The notes under the pieces: model-generated | Told to the model about the DNA's origin: nothing | Databases searched by the model: none | The model's input: the letters and a program-made list of their open reading frames with translations, nothing else | In this document: positions 53,305-64,000 of the stretch, one piece after another | Numbering within the stretch: position 1 is the first letter of the stretch | Layout of the letters: the number at the start of each line of letters is the position of its first letter | Made by a program: the position numbers and the translations under genes | Assembly (NCBI GenBank): GCA_024663395.1 | Contig: JANFAH010000016.1 | Location: 496,001 to 560,000 of the forward strand | From: Pisolithus tinctorius | Taxonomy: Eukaryota > Basidiomycota > Agaricomycetes > Boletales > Pisolithaceae | DNA length: 64,000 bases | Direction of reading: 5' to 3'

Positions 53305-56300
53305 GTATATTCTGACTCACACTTGTGCAAGCCATTGCATCATGTCTAGGTCCTGCTCTAGAGCCCCTGCCCATGGCCTTGCCCATTGGGACTCATCGGG
53401 ATACCTCTCCTCTGACTCCGGAGCCCAACCCGGAGATCTCTGCTAAAGCAGAGAGGTAACCCAGCACCCCTTGGCACTCTGCACACCCCTGGGTTGCATT
53501 ACCCCTGACACTATGTCCTTAGTGGTCAAAACTTAATGCATCCATTCCCTTACTCCTGATCCCTGCCCGCCACTCGTTTCTTCCTGACTCCGGACCGGCC
53601 ATGTCAACCCCTGAGTCGGACTTGCCATCCGGACTCACCACCAACCTGGGTTCACGCCTGAGCCCACTTCCAAGTCGGAGTTACTCTCTGGACTTGCCCC
53701 TGAGCCGGCCTCATCAACCGGACTCACTTCTGTTAGCTCCCCCGAGCTGTCTCTGACCTCTGGCTGGTCACCCTGGCCTTCACCACAGTCCTTACCTCAG
53801 TCATCCCAGCACTCCAGCACAGCTGTCTTCGTCCAGTTCTACTGTACTGAACACTGGGATCTCATCACTCATTTGACCTCCTGACTCCCTGATATTGGTC
53901 TTTGGACATCTGTGCACCTCTGGTGCAGCCCACAGGCCTGGACTTGGTCAGTCCCGGCCCTCAACACCTTCCCTGTTCCCCATTGGCACTCGGCTTCAGC
54001 GGTTTTTGGGTCTGGTCTCCACCCTCGACCTTTGCTACACCGGCCTTGGAGCCCTGGACCCCCTTTCCGGTCTCCAGACTGTCTGTTACCGGCCTGTCCG
54101 GCCTTGGTTTCACTTGTCCACACTCACCCGGACTTGTCTGAAGCCGGTTTGCCACTTCCCTCGGCCTCCTGCCCTTTGTTACTGGCCCTCTCGGCCTCGG
54201 TCTGACTCAGCCACCTCACCCGGACTTGTCTAGACCTGTTACTAGGTTTGGACCGGTCCTGGCTCTCCTCAGACCTTTTCTGTTCCTTACAGACCCCTCC
54301 TGGGTCTCCCGTCCATTGTCCCAGTGCTGCACTAGTCACCTCGGCCTCGGGATGGTGCTTGTCCTTTGGACTTGCACCAGGCCTCAGCTCTTGTGGTCTT
54401 GGCTAGTGCATGACACCTCCATTTTGGTCTAGGACTGGTCTGCCAGCCCTCTGGGCCTTAGCCCGGTCCCTGACCTCTTTTCCAGCCTCACTTTTCACTT
54501 AGAGGCACCCCCTGGGCATGCTAGCCCTTTGGACTTGCTCCTGACCCCCAATTTTCGGTCTAGGACCGGTCTGCTGGTCCTCCGGCCCCTATCCCGGTCC
54601 CTGACCTCATTTCCGGTCCTTTCCCTGTCCTCTGTCTACCCCGGGATCCTAACCGGGTTAACAAGTTGGTAGCTTTGTACTCCGGAAGCCAAAACCGGTA
54701 GTCTCAGTTGAGACAAAACAATTAGAGTCTACCCCAGGATCCTAACTGGGTCAACAAGTTGGTACTCTGGTACACCAGAAGCCAAACTGGTGGTCTCAGT
54801 AGAGACAAATCAATTAGCGCACCACTCTGTTCCCCTTGGCAGTCCCCCCTGGCTTGTCCTGCAAGGCCTTTGGTTTCACCCGGCTTTACAACCCTGGTCT
54901 GGACTTGCCAGCTCCGGTCCCCTTGTGGCCCTGGCTTGCCCTGCCAGTCCCTCGGCCTCAACCCGGCTTTGTAGCCTTGGACCGGACTTGCTAACTCCGG
55001 TCCCCCTATTTGTGTCCGCTTTTCCCACCTCCGGACTCCTTTATGACCGGTCTCCTGAGTTCCGGTCTTCCCTCCTGCACTAGCCCTTGTCACCCTTTGT
55101 CCGGCCTGTTATCTCCGGACTTCCTTAGAGCCCCTGACCGGTCTTGCTGACTCCGGACTCCTTTCTCTTTTCCGGTGTTCGTCTCCAGGCCTCCTCATGG
55201 CCCCTGACTGGTCTTGCTCACTCCGGACTCATTCCTTTTGGCCGGTCTCCCATCTCCGGCCTCCCTCGGCCTCTGATACCCCTTGGGTAGCTCTATGCTA
55301 CTCCTCTGTCACTCATTTGGCCTTTGGGCCTCTCCCTCCTCCCGGAACTACCCCTGTCCTCTACCCAGTGCTATGGTCTTGACCTAGCACCTCTTTCCGG
55401 TCCTTGGTGGACCCGGCCTTGGTTCTCTCTCGGTCTCCGACCCCTGTTTTAACCGGCCTTGTCAACTCGTTAGGAACTGAAGTATCTTGGTTGTAGGGAA
55501 CCGACTAGCCCACTCAATAGGCACCCGTTGGTGGCCGAGTGTAGTGCAGTCACCTATCCCCGCCTAATACTAAAAGTTTGCTAACCCCCCTGACGTCAAC
55601 CCCGCCTTGGAGCATGAATTTGCTTGCAAGACACCCCGGGCTTCAGCCCATCTGACAAACCCCCGACTCTGCCGGTCTGTTTCCCAGCTCACCCACTCGC
55701 CCCGGAACTTGTATGTTCGCGAGGCCCCTTCGGGTACCAGCTAACCCCTCACCTTCCCCTAACCATTGCCACTGTCACCCCACCATTGACTCCGGAACTC
55801 CGGTCCTACCCACTCTCCTGACTCCGGTCTTACCGGTTGTCTTTTGGCCTGCCGGTCTTCACCGGCCTTCTGGTTTCCTCACAGGCTCTGGTTCCGGCCT
55901 TCATACCCTCACCCTTGACTTCGACACTCCTTACTATCCCTGTACCAGTCCGGCCTGCTCTGCCGGCCTTGTACCTCCGGTTTTAAAGCTTTTCCGGCCT
56001 TGAAAAAGCTTCCCAAAAACTGGTCTTAACACCTGTTAAGCCGGTCTCGGCATTCTCAGTACTCGGACTTACAACTCCGGTGGTAGTACTTCTACTACCC
56101 ATCCAGTACTCCGCTCCATGGTCCTAGCCCATACCTCGTACCCCTGTAGACTTGGGAAGTCTACCCTAAGAGGGGGATAAGGGACCTCGCTAGTGACCTA
56201 CTCTCTTCCAAACCCCTGTCTGCTACCTCTCCAGTGCCCTCAGCACAACCCTGCTCGGTCCCTGCACACCGGTTCCCAGTTCCTTGGCCCGGTCCTTGCA

Positions 56301-57177
56301 TACTGAAGCACTCCCGAACCACCTGCCCTGGGTTGCTCCCAGCCCCTGACATTTGTGTTGGTACTCCAGTCTCACTATCTCAGTAGTCCTCGGCCTCAGT
56401 GATTGTGTGTTCACCGGTCTCACTGGCCTCAGCCTCCTGTTCTCAGCCTTTTGGCTGGACAACCCCTAGGCCTCACCCGGTCTCCAGACCCCCTGAACCG
56501 GTCCTCCAGTGGCTTTTGGCCCTCGGGCTTCTCACCACCGGAAAACCCACTTCCAACCAACTCCGGACACCCCTAAACCGGACTCAACACCCGGACTCCC
56601 CTCCTGCTGACATCCCTAGGCCTTCATTGAACCGGCTTTATGACCTGCTGGTCTCTGGTTCATGCCTAGCTATGTCCAGCCCTCCAGTCCTTGTGCAAAC
56701 TCAACTCTCGCTGTCCTAGACAGCCTCCCCGGTCCCTCACTGTCCTCCAGAAGCCCATCTGGCCTGTTCCAAGGTGCTCGGCACTTGGGCTTGCCACTTC
56801 CGGCCTCGGGTTTACACCCTGCTACCCCTGGTTACCCTGGTCTCAGTGCTAGCCCATCAGCCTACACTGTTTTGGCCTCCGGTTGTCAGCCCACCAGCTA
56901 GAAGGCACCTCAGGTCACCTCTAGCCACCCCAAACCCCTCCGACTCCTTCAGACCGGCCTTCAGCTGGTTGCTCCGGCCCGGCCCAACTCCAGACCGGTC
57001 TCCCTTTGTGTTTCTGGCCTTACAGCCCCACCCAGGTCGAGACTGGTCTCCCATAGCCTTTCTAGCCCTTACTGGCTCCCGACTGGTCCCCACCCGGCTT
57101 TTCTAAGCCCTCCCTGACCATTGGACCGGTCTCCGGTTGCCCCCTCCGGTCCTCTCTGACCCTCAGACCGGTAGAAC
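53305..57177 (+). mobile_element. CCGG-rich, apparently non-coding internal region of an LTR-B element
   Basis: It starts with gtatattctgactcacactt and an ATG at 53341 that closes after about 35 codons. No Gag, RT or integrase motif can be found in any frame across 3.9 kb. The plus strand is C/T-rich with very frequent ccggtc, ctccgg and ggcctt words. An agaggggga-type purine tract occurs at 56168-56178. The right end stops abruptly inside an LTR-F fragment at 57178, with no second LTR-B. It may be a large non-autonomous derivative (LARD-like) that lost its 3' end. That reading is inference. Confidence 0.5.
54634..54819. repeat. Tandem duplication, two units of 93 bp
   Basis: Unit 1 (54634-54726) and unit 2 (54727-54819) both start gtctacccc and end caattag. 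Unit 1 keeps its CpGs (ccggg, ccggaag, accggtag) and unit 2 has lost them all (caggg, ccagaag, actggtgg). Confidence 0.85.
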
Positions 57178-57257
57178 ATTGTCACTTGAAAGCATGATGA
57201 GGTGCAAGCATATTGTACAAAGTCTAAAAAAGGGAAACATGTGAGCACAGCATAACA
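57178..57257 (-). repeat. Start of the 3' LTR-F of Gypsy-2, truncated
   Basis: It matches the solo LTR-F at 38772-39460 over its first about 80 bases (minus sense): gactttgtacaatatg, then gctttcaagtgacaatgtt. It is preceded on the minus strand by cctttggggggggtga, the polypurine tract. Cut at 57177 by the CCGG-rich region. Confidence 0.8.
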
Positions 57258-57303
57258 TCACCCCCCCCAAAGGCCTGAGGTCCTCCGAAGGCAGGTAAAG
57301 GTC

Positions 57304-58738
57304 TCAGACCACCCAAGAGCAGATTTTGCTGTTAGTTGCCACTGTGAGTTGGGCAGTTAGATGACCAATGTCCAAGGCATGAACATTGGTAACAGGCAAA
57401 CTGATGCAGGGGATGCTCCCAACTGAGGGGTATGAGCCCACCAAATTTGTGTTTGCTGAGGGTGCTGATGGGTACTGGGATGAAGGGAGAAGCTGGTAGA
57501 GGTCTTGGTCTCTGAAAAGCATAGAAGAGGGACCTTCCAGCAGAATCTCCTTGGGCCTGAGCAAAAAAGTCAAGCCAGTTGTGAGGGGTCCTGTTGAAGG
57601 GGACTTCTGCAAGGGCATCCACAATGACTTGGAAATGTTCTTGGCCTTGGCCTGGTATAATCTTCTCCCAGCAATCACAACACCTCTGCTCAACATCTCT
57701 TCCAGCCTCTGAAACTTCTCCCTGTCTATGTTGTGAATTCCCTTGGTGACTAGCTTCTTCTCCTGCAAGCATCCATGCTTCTTTTCAGTCAGGGTCTGAA
57801 GGAAGGCTTGATCTTCCAGGTGCTGCTTGACTCGCCAGAGAGAAGAGCCCACAGACCATGATGTTGGGGGGGAGTCAGTCAAGAAAGGAATGAAAGGAGG
57901 ATATGAGTGAGGGGCCAAAGTCTTCATGGATGATCTTGATGATGGCCTCTTGCATTTTCAAGGCTTCCTGGAGGATGGAAGAGTTGGCACAATCGATGTT
58001 CTTGTAAGTATGGGCCTCAAAGCTACCTTCTGCAGTTCCAACCTGGTTGTGGATGTGCTTGCTGATCACTTCTGAGCTTTGGAAGACCATAGACAGCATC
58101 TGTAAACACTCATGGTGTTCTCCTGCTCTCCAGCCATGTGATTCCCAGTGCTCAAAGTTGTTAAGCAGCTGCATGTAAGCAAGTAAGAGGCTTGCCTCAG
58201 GAGCCAACCTGTTTGTTGTGGTGGCAGGAGCAGAGGGGGTGACTGCAGGGGCCTGGAGTGTGGCCAGTGCGATGCAAGGCTCTGGAGCAGATGACCCAGG
58301 ACAAGAGGCTGGGGTTGGTGATCTATAGGCAGCTTGGGAGAGTGGAGGGGTGTTGTAGGATCAGAAAGAGGCATCATAGTGAGGCCCAGACAGCTCCTTG
58401 GCCCTGGACTTTCCCTTGCAGGCTCATTGAGTGGTTGGAGCTGACCAGATGACTGGGTATGGGTATGGGCATGAGGCAGAGGTGATGGAGTCATGAAGGG
58501 GTTGGTAGGCACCACCATGTGAGGAGTCAGGGGGTACCAAGGGGGATGCAGTGCATAACACTCCAGGGGAGTGTACTGGTGGTTCTGAGAGGCGAGGAGG
58601 GGTGCTGGCATAGCAATCAAAGTAGGGATGGGATGGATCATAGGGTTCATCCATGTCAGCATGGAAGTCATTGTTGAAGTAGTCAGAGCTGGGGTTTTCT
58701 GTGTTGGGGGTGTAGGACATAGCAGTCAGAGGTTGTGA
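57304..58738 (-). pseudogene. Gypsy-2 third ORF: Pro-rich protein with CCHC knuckle, downstream of pol
   Basis: It starts at MSYTPNTENPSS, just after the chromodomain stop. Region 1 (58738-58424) is Pro/Ser/Tyr-rich. Region 2 (58207-57875) is helical (LLLAYMQLLNNFEHWESHG, then VISKHIHNQVGTAEG). Region 3 (57927-57304) has a basic helical stretch (EKFQRLEEMLSRGVVIAGRR) and, in an overlapping frame, the knuckle CYQCSCLGHWSSNC (C-X2-C-X4-H-X4-C). The three regions are in different frames, so the ORF is broken by small indels. A knuckle protein after pol is not the standard position of Gag. I cannot exclude that an ordinary gag also exists upstream of RT, because both copies here are 5'-truncated. 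Confidence 0.6.
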
Positions 58739-59044
58739 ACATGCTTGTACTCCCTGAGAACCTCTGGGGCATTTATAAGGTTGTCCTTGCTCTCCCAGCT
58801 GTTCTGGGAATGTGGGTAACTGAGCCACTTGACAAGGTAGAGGTATTTTTGCTGCAGGGTTGCACCAGGCTCTTTAGATGATGACTTGACTTTCCATGCA
58901 CATTTGTGTTTAAGTATAACCTTGACTTCCCATTCATTCTTGTCTCCTACCAGTTCTGGTGGAGGTGGGGGTTGTGCTGGGCCATATTCCTTTGTTTCAA
59001 TGAAAAGGGTGAGTTTGGATGTGTGGAACATGGGGTGTATGTGC
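58726..59044 (-). pseudogene. pol: Gypsy-2 chromodomain (minus-strand copy)
   Basis: Reads WEVKVILKHKCAWK, YLVKWLSYPHSQNSWESKDN and PEVLREYKHV, the chromodomain closing integrase. Nearly the same as 33376-33672. Upstream it joins KLTLFIETKEYGPAQPPPP and, across the LTR-G insertion, the integrase C-terminal beta region. Confidence 0.85.
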
Positions 59045-60767
59045 TGTGGGGAGAGGGATCTCCCTGCACTAGGAGTGTTGGTATTGCATCAATAGGTGGT
59101 CTACTAAGCTTCTACAGGCATTCCGACAGAAGTGATGCAAATGCGACCCCTCCTGAGTGTCAAAGTCGGACAACACCCCTGGCTCCTTCTTAGGGCGGAG
59201 TTGGAGCGGGTTGGGCTGCGGAGTACAGCGGTCAAAGTCCGAAGCGAATCCGACCACTGGGTGGCGAGATATTCGATGAACAGTGAGCGGAGGGGTATGA
59301 AGGGAAGTTTCAGAGGCTGAGGTCGGAGTCGGAGCCAGAGGTCAGAGGTCAGAGGTTGGATGAGAGGGTGTTGGGTTCAGCTAGTGTGCTGCCCCCTTGT
59401 GCGAGCTCAGCCCTCGTATTTCAGAGGTGGAGCGGACTCAGAGGAAGTGGAGACGAAACTCTGGAGGGGACTGAGAGGGAGTCGAAGGTGGGGACTTTAT
59501 TTGATATTCATACTGACTACATCAGAGTACTACGTAGCCTTATATACGATGTAGGCCAAGGGCGGTGCAGTATGGAATGTAAACCAATAAGTGTACAGTG
59601 GGTTAGAGTCCTTCCGACACAAGGGATAGAGGGTAGGGATGACAGGGACCTTAACTGAGACAAGGAAACTACTACAACAAGGAAGAGAGGGTAAATACCA
59701 AAGGAGCGGAAGAATGGAGAAAACCGACACGAGGGTGGAACCCTATCTAGAATGCAGGGCTGCAAGTCCGACAGCCCACGTGACCAACCTTAGGGCGGAG
59801 TTGAGCGGAGTTGGTCAGAACATGGATGGGGGACCTCGGAGAGGTGTGGAGATGTGTCGGGAGGGTCGGAGGAGCGCGGGAACACGTCGGAGGAGGGCGG
59901 AGAAGCGTGGGAACATGTCGGAAGAGGGCGGAGAAGCGCGGGAACATGTCGGAAGAGGGCGGAGTAGGTGTTAGGGGCTCACGCTGGTGTCATGGTCATG
60001 ACACTGAGCATCTTTGACACCATCTGCACTCTAGCTCACCCAATACTCCATCCTCTTCAGTTGAATCACTTCCCCTGCCATCGCATGACCACTAGGCACT
60101 CCCCTCAGCCATTGTGATGAAGTTCTGACACTTGTGACAGGTTTCTGGTTGCCTGCACTCACTCACTTGCACTCTTTGGGTCCACACTATTGGTTATGTA
60201 AGTGCATTTCTGTTGCTCTCACTGTAATCTTGCTCGCTTCCCTTCAGACTGCTTGCACTTCCTTGTGCTTGCTTTATTTTAGTCACTCTTTTGATTGCCA
60301 ATACTATACTGGCCTCATGGCCATCATTATGTCAATCTCCATTAATTTCTGTCGCTCTATTGGCTTTTGACATCACTTACTTCATAGTTACATACTCCCC
60401 ATGTAGCTACACATATACCTGTCCTCATCGACAGGGAAAATAACAACTTTTGAACCCCCAAGTTAGAAACAGGGAGAGTGAGCAGAATAATGATGTCAAC
60501 ACAATCCCTCCACTTTCCCCTGCCTAGTGCTGAGTTGCAGGCATATTTCTGACACTTTTCTGGGCTGGCTCGAGGCCTGTCTGCCCCCTAATCCATCATG
60601 CTTTTTGTTTACTGGTCAAGCAACATGCACAACTTGGTTGCATCCACTCCCTACCCACTCCTACAGCTAGAGTGACTCCCCATGGGTTGAACTCATCCCT
60701 TTGGATTGCCTATCTCTAGGCTGGAGCCCACAACCCCATACTAGATAGCAGATACCTGCTCCCCACA
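59045..60767. mobile_element. LTR-like insertion (LTR-G) containing solo LTR-D
   Basis: Interrupts Gypsy-2 between the TP..YTP coding words: ctaactggtgt on one side and catacacccc on the other, which are contiguous at 33345-33370. Ends tgtggggagaggg and ctgctccccaca. Without LTR-D it is about 870 bp. The target duplication is not resolvable. Confidence 0.6.
59158..60003. mobile_element. Solo LTR-D, 846 bp, CpG-rich
   Basis: Starts tgtcaaagtcggacaac and ends ggtcatgaca. The target duplication ctgag is at 59153-59157 and 60004-60008. Contains a tatata box (59549) and, at about 59870-59965, three units of about 31 bp around gggaacatgtcggaagaggg. The retained CpGs indicate recent insertion. Confidence 0.9.
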
Positions 60768-60827
60768 ACACCAGTTAGGGGGTAACTGGAGCTTGTAGGC
60801 AACTGGGCTGATCTGTTCAGAAATTAC

Positions 60828-61712
60828 TGTGAAGTATGGGTTTACCCTCAGGTGACTGGGCTTCAAGACCAGGTGACAGGGGCTAAGTCTGAGTGGCCAA
60901 AGTCAAGGCTGGGAGACAGGGGCCAAGTCCAGTTGGACTGGAGTTAAGGATGGAGGTCAGGGGCTAAGTCCGGAGGACTGGGCTTAAGACTGGTAGTGTG
61001 GGAAACCGACCACTCTTGGGGTGCACACGGGGGGGAAGCCAGTCCAGGGTTGGATCTACCTCCCTTGGTCTCAGCTTATGTGCTGTACCTGTATGCAAGC
61101 TGGGGAGAGGTCCAGGACAGGGGCCAGGGATAGCTTAAGGCTCAGCCTTAGCTATAGAGTGGACTCAAGGGGTAATATGGAGTTGAGGGTAATACTTAGT
61201 TGATATTCTGACTGAGGGTGCTATGAAGTATGTACAGGGGTTAAATACATGAGGCCGGTCTGGAGTAATGAACATGAAGCCAGACTTGTGAATAAGCTAT
61301 TAGCAAGATGATTAGCAAGAGTGAGGACAGCCACAGTGGCTGTGCCAGGGCTAATAGCTAAAGTCCAGGTGGCTGGCATACCAGAGTCAGACACAGGTTT
61401 TGTAGAGTAAGCAAAAGTCAGACAAAAGGACTAGACTAAATATAGTGCAAACATGGGAAAACAGACCGGAGTTATGTCCAGGTGACCCAGACATAGACCT
61501 GGGAGGATCAGGGTGGAGCAGCACAAGGCTGGGAGGCTGAAACAGACCAGAGATAGGGGTAAAACACCGGACTTGGGTTATTCAGGCCAGAGTTGAGTTA
61601 TCTAGAGCCAGAGTTGGGTTTTCTAGGCTGGACTAGGACCAGACTTGACTGGAGATAGGGGCTAGGGGTCCAGACTGGACTGGGATTGAGTCCGAGAGTC
61701 ATGGATGTGACA
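60828..61712 (-). mobile_element. Solo LTR-B, 885 bp
   Basis: Plus-strand ends tgtgaagtatgggtttacc and gtcatggatgtgaca. The target duplication attac is at 60823-60827 and 61713-61717, inside the integrase C-terminal region of Gypsy-2. Confidence 0.93.
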
Positions 61713-61717
61713 ATTAC

Positions 61718-62869
61718 AAATGGGCCATGTTGTTGGGGTGCAAGCTTCTTTGATGGGACATCCTGTTTTAGGTCAGAAGCATCCAGCCAAACCTTATCTC
61801 CTATGGAGAACTCCATATAGGTCCCTTTTGACCATTGTTTCATCAACTCCTGTGCTTCCTTATGAGTGATAATTGCAGTGTCCCAATTGGTGGCCAGCTG
61901 CTTGAGTTGATCACCTGCTAGTGACTCCACTGGGGGTTGCCCAGTTGGATAGGGGGCAGGGTCAAAACTGTACATGAGCAAGTATGGCATTTGGTTGTGG
62001 GCCAAGTGCACATGCAAGTTGTGCACCATTTGAGCATTCAGGAGTTTGGTGTGCTAGTTATGAGGGTCTGTGTCCACATACATGCAAAGATAGGTGCTGA
62101 TTTCCTGGTTTACATGTTTGGCTTTGCCATTGGTTTGTGGATGGTATGCAGTAGAGGCTTTCAATTCGATACCAAGAGAGTGGTAAAGGTCCCTAGTGAA
62201 GGTGGAGATGAATTGAGGGCCTCTATCCAAGATGACAGCTTCCAGGACACCCCAGCAGGGGTAGACATATGCATGGTAAAGGTCTGCCACACCTATGCTG
62301 TCTACTGTCTTTGTGGTTGGTAGGAAGAATGTGCCTTTAGTGAGTCCTTGGTCAACAATAGTGAGGATTGAGTTGTATTTTCCTCCAGACAGGGGCAAGT
62401 CAGTTATGAGATCCATAGAGACTTGCTTAAAGGGAAAGGGGTTCTTGACTATGTCATGTGGGGTGACTGGGGGTGTCATTGGATGTGTGTTGACCTTGTT
62501 GGCTTGGCATGAAGGGCACCCTTTGCAGTAGTTGCAGATGGACTGGTACATTCCAGGCCACCAGACATATTTGTTCATTTTCTTTGTCATAGCTTTTACC
62601 CTGGGGTGTCCAAACATGGGTGTGTCATGATACTGCTGAAGGATGTCTTGGCGAACAGGTTCAGGTATGAATAATCTTCTCCCCTTTCTCCTGACTCTGT
62701 CAGACCCTTCTGTTGTTTCTGGGACCAAGAGGGACATGGAAGCTTTCTTCACCTCCTGGTACAGATGGGCATTCAGGGGCTTTTGGTTCCTTGAAAGAGA
62801 CCTTCCAGATGGGTGCAGAGGCTTTAGGGGCCTTGGGGATGGTCTGATTGATCTTAAAAAGGGAAACAA
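61718..62869 (-). pseudogene. pol: Gypsy-2 integrase (minus-strand copy)
   Basis: Frame 62869-62054 (271 codons), then 62029-61718. Zinc motif: HDTPMFGHPRVKAMTKKM with CKGCPSCQANK. Core: VSMDLITDLPL, AVILDRGPQFISTF and AYHPQTNGKAKHVNQE; the catalytic Glu (GEAKH in the plus copy) is Lys here, so this copy is catalytically dead apart from its stop near 62054. The C-terminal region has KGTYMEFSIGDKVWLDASDL and VPSKKLAPQQHGPFVI. Confidence 0.88.
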
Positions 62870-63170
62870 CAGGGGGTCTCACCCCCCCCTCAAGCCAAAT
62901 GGCCTTTGGAAGTAGGGTAGAGACAGTAGTGGGCTTGGCATTGAAGTCTGAGTGATGGGAGAGAGTGTTGATGGCAGAATTTTTGGTTCCTGTGATATGG
63001 ACAAACTGAAGTGGGTACTCCTGGAGGGTAGCCTGCCAATGGGCCTGACAAGTGGTAAGCTTCTGAGGTTGCATGTAGTAAGTGATATTTTGATGATCAG
63101 TATAGATGCAAGTCAGCTCCAGGGGCAAAAGCAAGTAAGGGCATGCATTACTGCTAGCATTTCCAAGTTG
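62870..63170 (-). pseudogene. pol: Gypsy-2 RNase H end (minus-strand copy)
   Basis: Reads YTDHQNITYYMQPQKL, WQATLQEYPLQFVHITGTKN and LSHHSDFNAKP. Truncated at 63170 by the hairpin element, which inserted at a TA within the codons for NLEML. Confidence 0.85.
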
Positions 63171-63964
63171 TACAGTGACTCCAAAAACCCTTCCAATGTT
63201 TGCTCTAAATGGAGTGTGTGAAGTGTAGTGCAAAAGGGGTGGGAATTTTGCTTTGCATCTCCAGGACCAAATTTAGTACTTTCTCTTGGCTACATAATGG
63301 TACCTTTGTCATGTGATTTGGCTGACAGGCAGTGGAGATATCATTGATTGAAAACTGCAATACCATTGAAAGGTTTTTTTCACTTTTGAATTGAAAAGGG
63401 TATTTGGAGAACCAGAAGCTGAGATCTCAGGGGGGATGGGAAAATATGATTACATAGTGAACCACATGATCTTCCAGATGATTTGTCAGATGTAAACAAT
63501 GACAAACATTGAATCTGTACCATTAAACCTCCCTCTTTTACCACAACTCATGAAATCATCTCTCTGGCTCACATGGTCATTTTCTCAGGGAAATATTATC
63601 AAATACTGGTGCCCACTACTGTACCATCAGTATAACATGCTCTCAGGACCATCAGTCCCTTAAAAAACCTGCTGCCAGTCAATCCCTGCACTGTTTCCCC
63701 ACCCATGCCTGATGTATTCTGGGACTAATCAATGCTTGGAAGGCTGAAAATGTTATGGATGTCAATCTGGCACTTCAGAACATGATGGACAAACAAATCC
63801 CCTCTTAACCAATGCATTTCTGGCCAAGGGACACTGATATGGGGGTTAGGGCAAGACAAAATCCTCTTTACCCTTGGGTGTCATCAGAAGGATATGCTAC
63901 TGAGCAGCCATGGAGCAGAATCCTGTACTTCCATCTGGCCCTGATTATTGCCTTTGGTCACATG
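63171..63964. mobile_element. Second copy of the TA-flanked hairpin element, first arm
   Basis: Begins TACAGTGACTCCAAAAACCC exactly as at 21076 and follows that arm and the start of the spacer with scattered substitutions. Interrupted at 63965 by an LTR. Confidence 0.85.
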
Positions 63965-64000
63965 TGTCATAACCGTGCATTCACTCTAGGTCCTTACTCA
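63965..64000 (+). mobile_element. Start of an LTR cut by the window edge
   Basis: tgtcataaccgtgcattcac resembles the plus-sense start of LTR-A (tgtcataac..tgc). Only 36 bases are available. Confidence 0.45.

Larger units (their letters stand above)
57178..63170 (-). mobile_element. Gypsy-2 chromovirus, minus-strand copy, interrupted
   Basis: In minus sense: RNase H end (63170-62900), integrase (62869-61718), LTR-B insertion, integrase C terminus (60827-60768), LTR-G/LTR-D insertions, chromodomain (59044-58726), third ORF with CCHC knuckle (58738-57304), purine/G tract and the first 80 bases of the 3' LTR-F. The RT and everything before it lie beyond the hairpin element at 63171 or outside the window. 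Confidence 0.88.

Noticed and set aside
53869..57106. Many open frames of 60-120 codons in the CCGG-rich region
   Set aside because: They occur in all frames on both strands with Pro/Leu/Ser bias set by the ccgg/ggcc words; none shows a conserved domain.
59360..60017. Gly/Arg/Glu-rich frames in 59.3-60.0 kb
   Set aside because: They arise from the 31-bp repeats of the LTR-D and are open in several frames.

Overview
The window looks like a transposon-dense region of a basidiomycete (Agaricomycete-type) genome. The indicators are introns of about 43-55 nt, chromodomain Ty3/gypsy elements, a PIF/Harbinger pair (Myb-like ORF plus DDE transposase), a Helitron/PIF1-like helicase remnant, and a fungal Zn2Cys6 cluster. 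No tRNA, rRNA or CRISPR array was seen, and no confident host housekeeping gene. Most copies have lost CpG: compared with the intact element, CG is replaced by TG or CA, turning Arg codons into Trp/Cys/Gln/His/stop. A few insertions keep their CpGs and are therefore young. LTR family names A to G are mine.

Layout. 1-6.6 kb: decayed helicase (about 1.5-2.1 kb), an unknown C2H2-like ORF (2.9-3.6 kb), a minus-strand chromodomain and zinc-knuckle remnant (4.3-5.5 kb) and a 43-44 bp minisatellite. 6.7-21 kb: a decayed copy of chromovirus Gypsy-1 (7349-20416, target duplication GGCAG) lying inside an LTR-C and itself carrying LTR-C, LTR-B, LTR-E and LTR-A insertions. 21.1-22.6 kb: a long-inverted-repeat element flanked by TA. 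22.65-33.95 kb: a plus-strand copy of a second chromovirus (Gypsy-2), cut by two LTR-B and two LTR-C insertions, one of which holds a further LTR-C and an LTR-A. 35-40.9 kb: a probable multi-exon minus-strand gene built of repeated exon-intron modules, hit by a solo LTR-F. 40.9-41.9 kb: a second hairpin element. 42-52.3 kb: a PIF/Harbinger element whose transposase gene is split by a young, almost intact Gypsy-1 (44224-51830, duplication GTTTG). 52.4-57.2 kb: an LTR-B followed by 3.9 kb of CCGG-rich apparently non-coding sequence. 57.2-63.2 kb: a minus-strand Gypsy-2 copy with its own nested LTRs. 63.2-64 kb: a second copy of the TA-flanked hairpin element.

The intact Gypsy-1 encodes Gag (CCHC knuckle), a -1 frameshift site at the Gag stop, and Pol (protease, RT, RNase H, integrase, chromodomain). 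Between pol and the 3' LTR it carries a spliced gene on the opposite strand for a Zn2Cys6 cluster protein; the decayed copy carries the same gene with an intron of the same length at the same position. The other most unusual signals are: (i) five LTR-C insertions with 4-bp target duplications that each reconstruct to NCGN, (ii) a conserved reading frame in the U3 of LTR-C, (iii) the tandem exon-intron modules at 37.5-40.1 kb, and (iv) a CCHC-knuckle ORF placed downstream of the chromodomain in Gypsy-2. Novelty could not be tested here, because no database was available.
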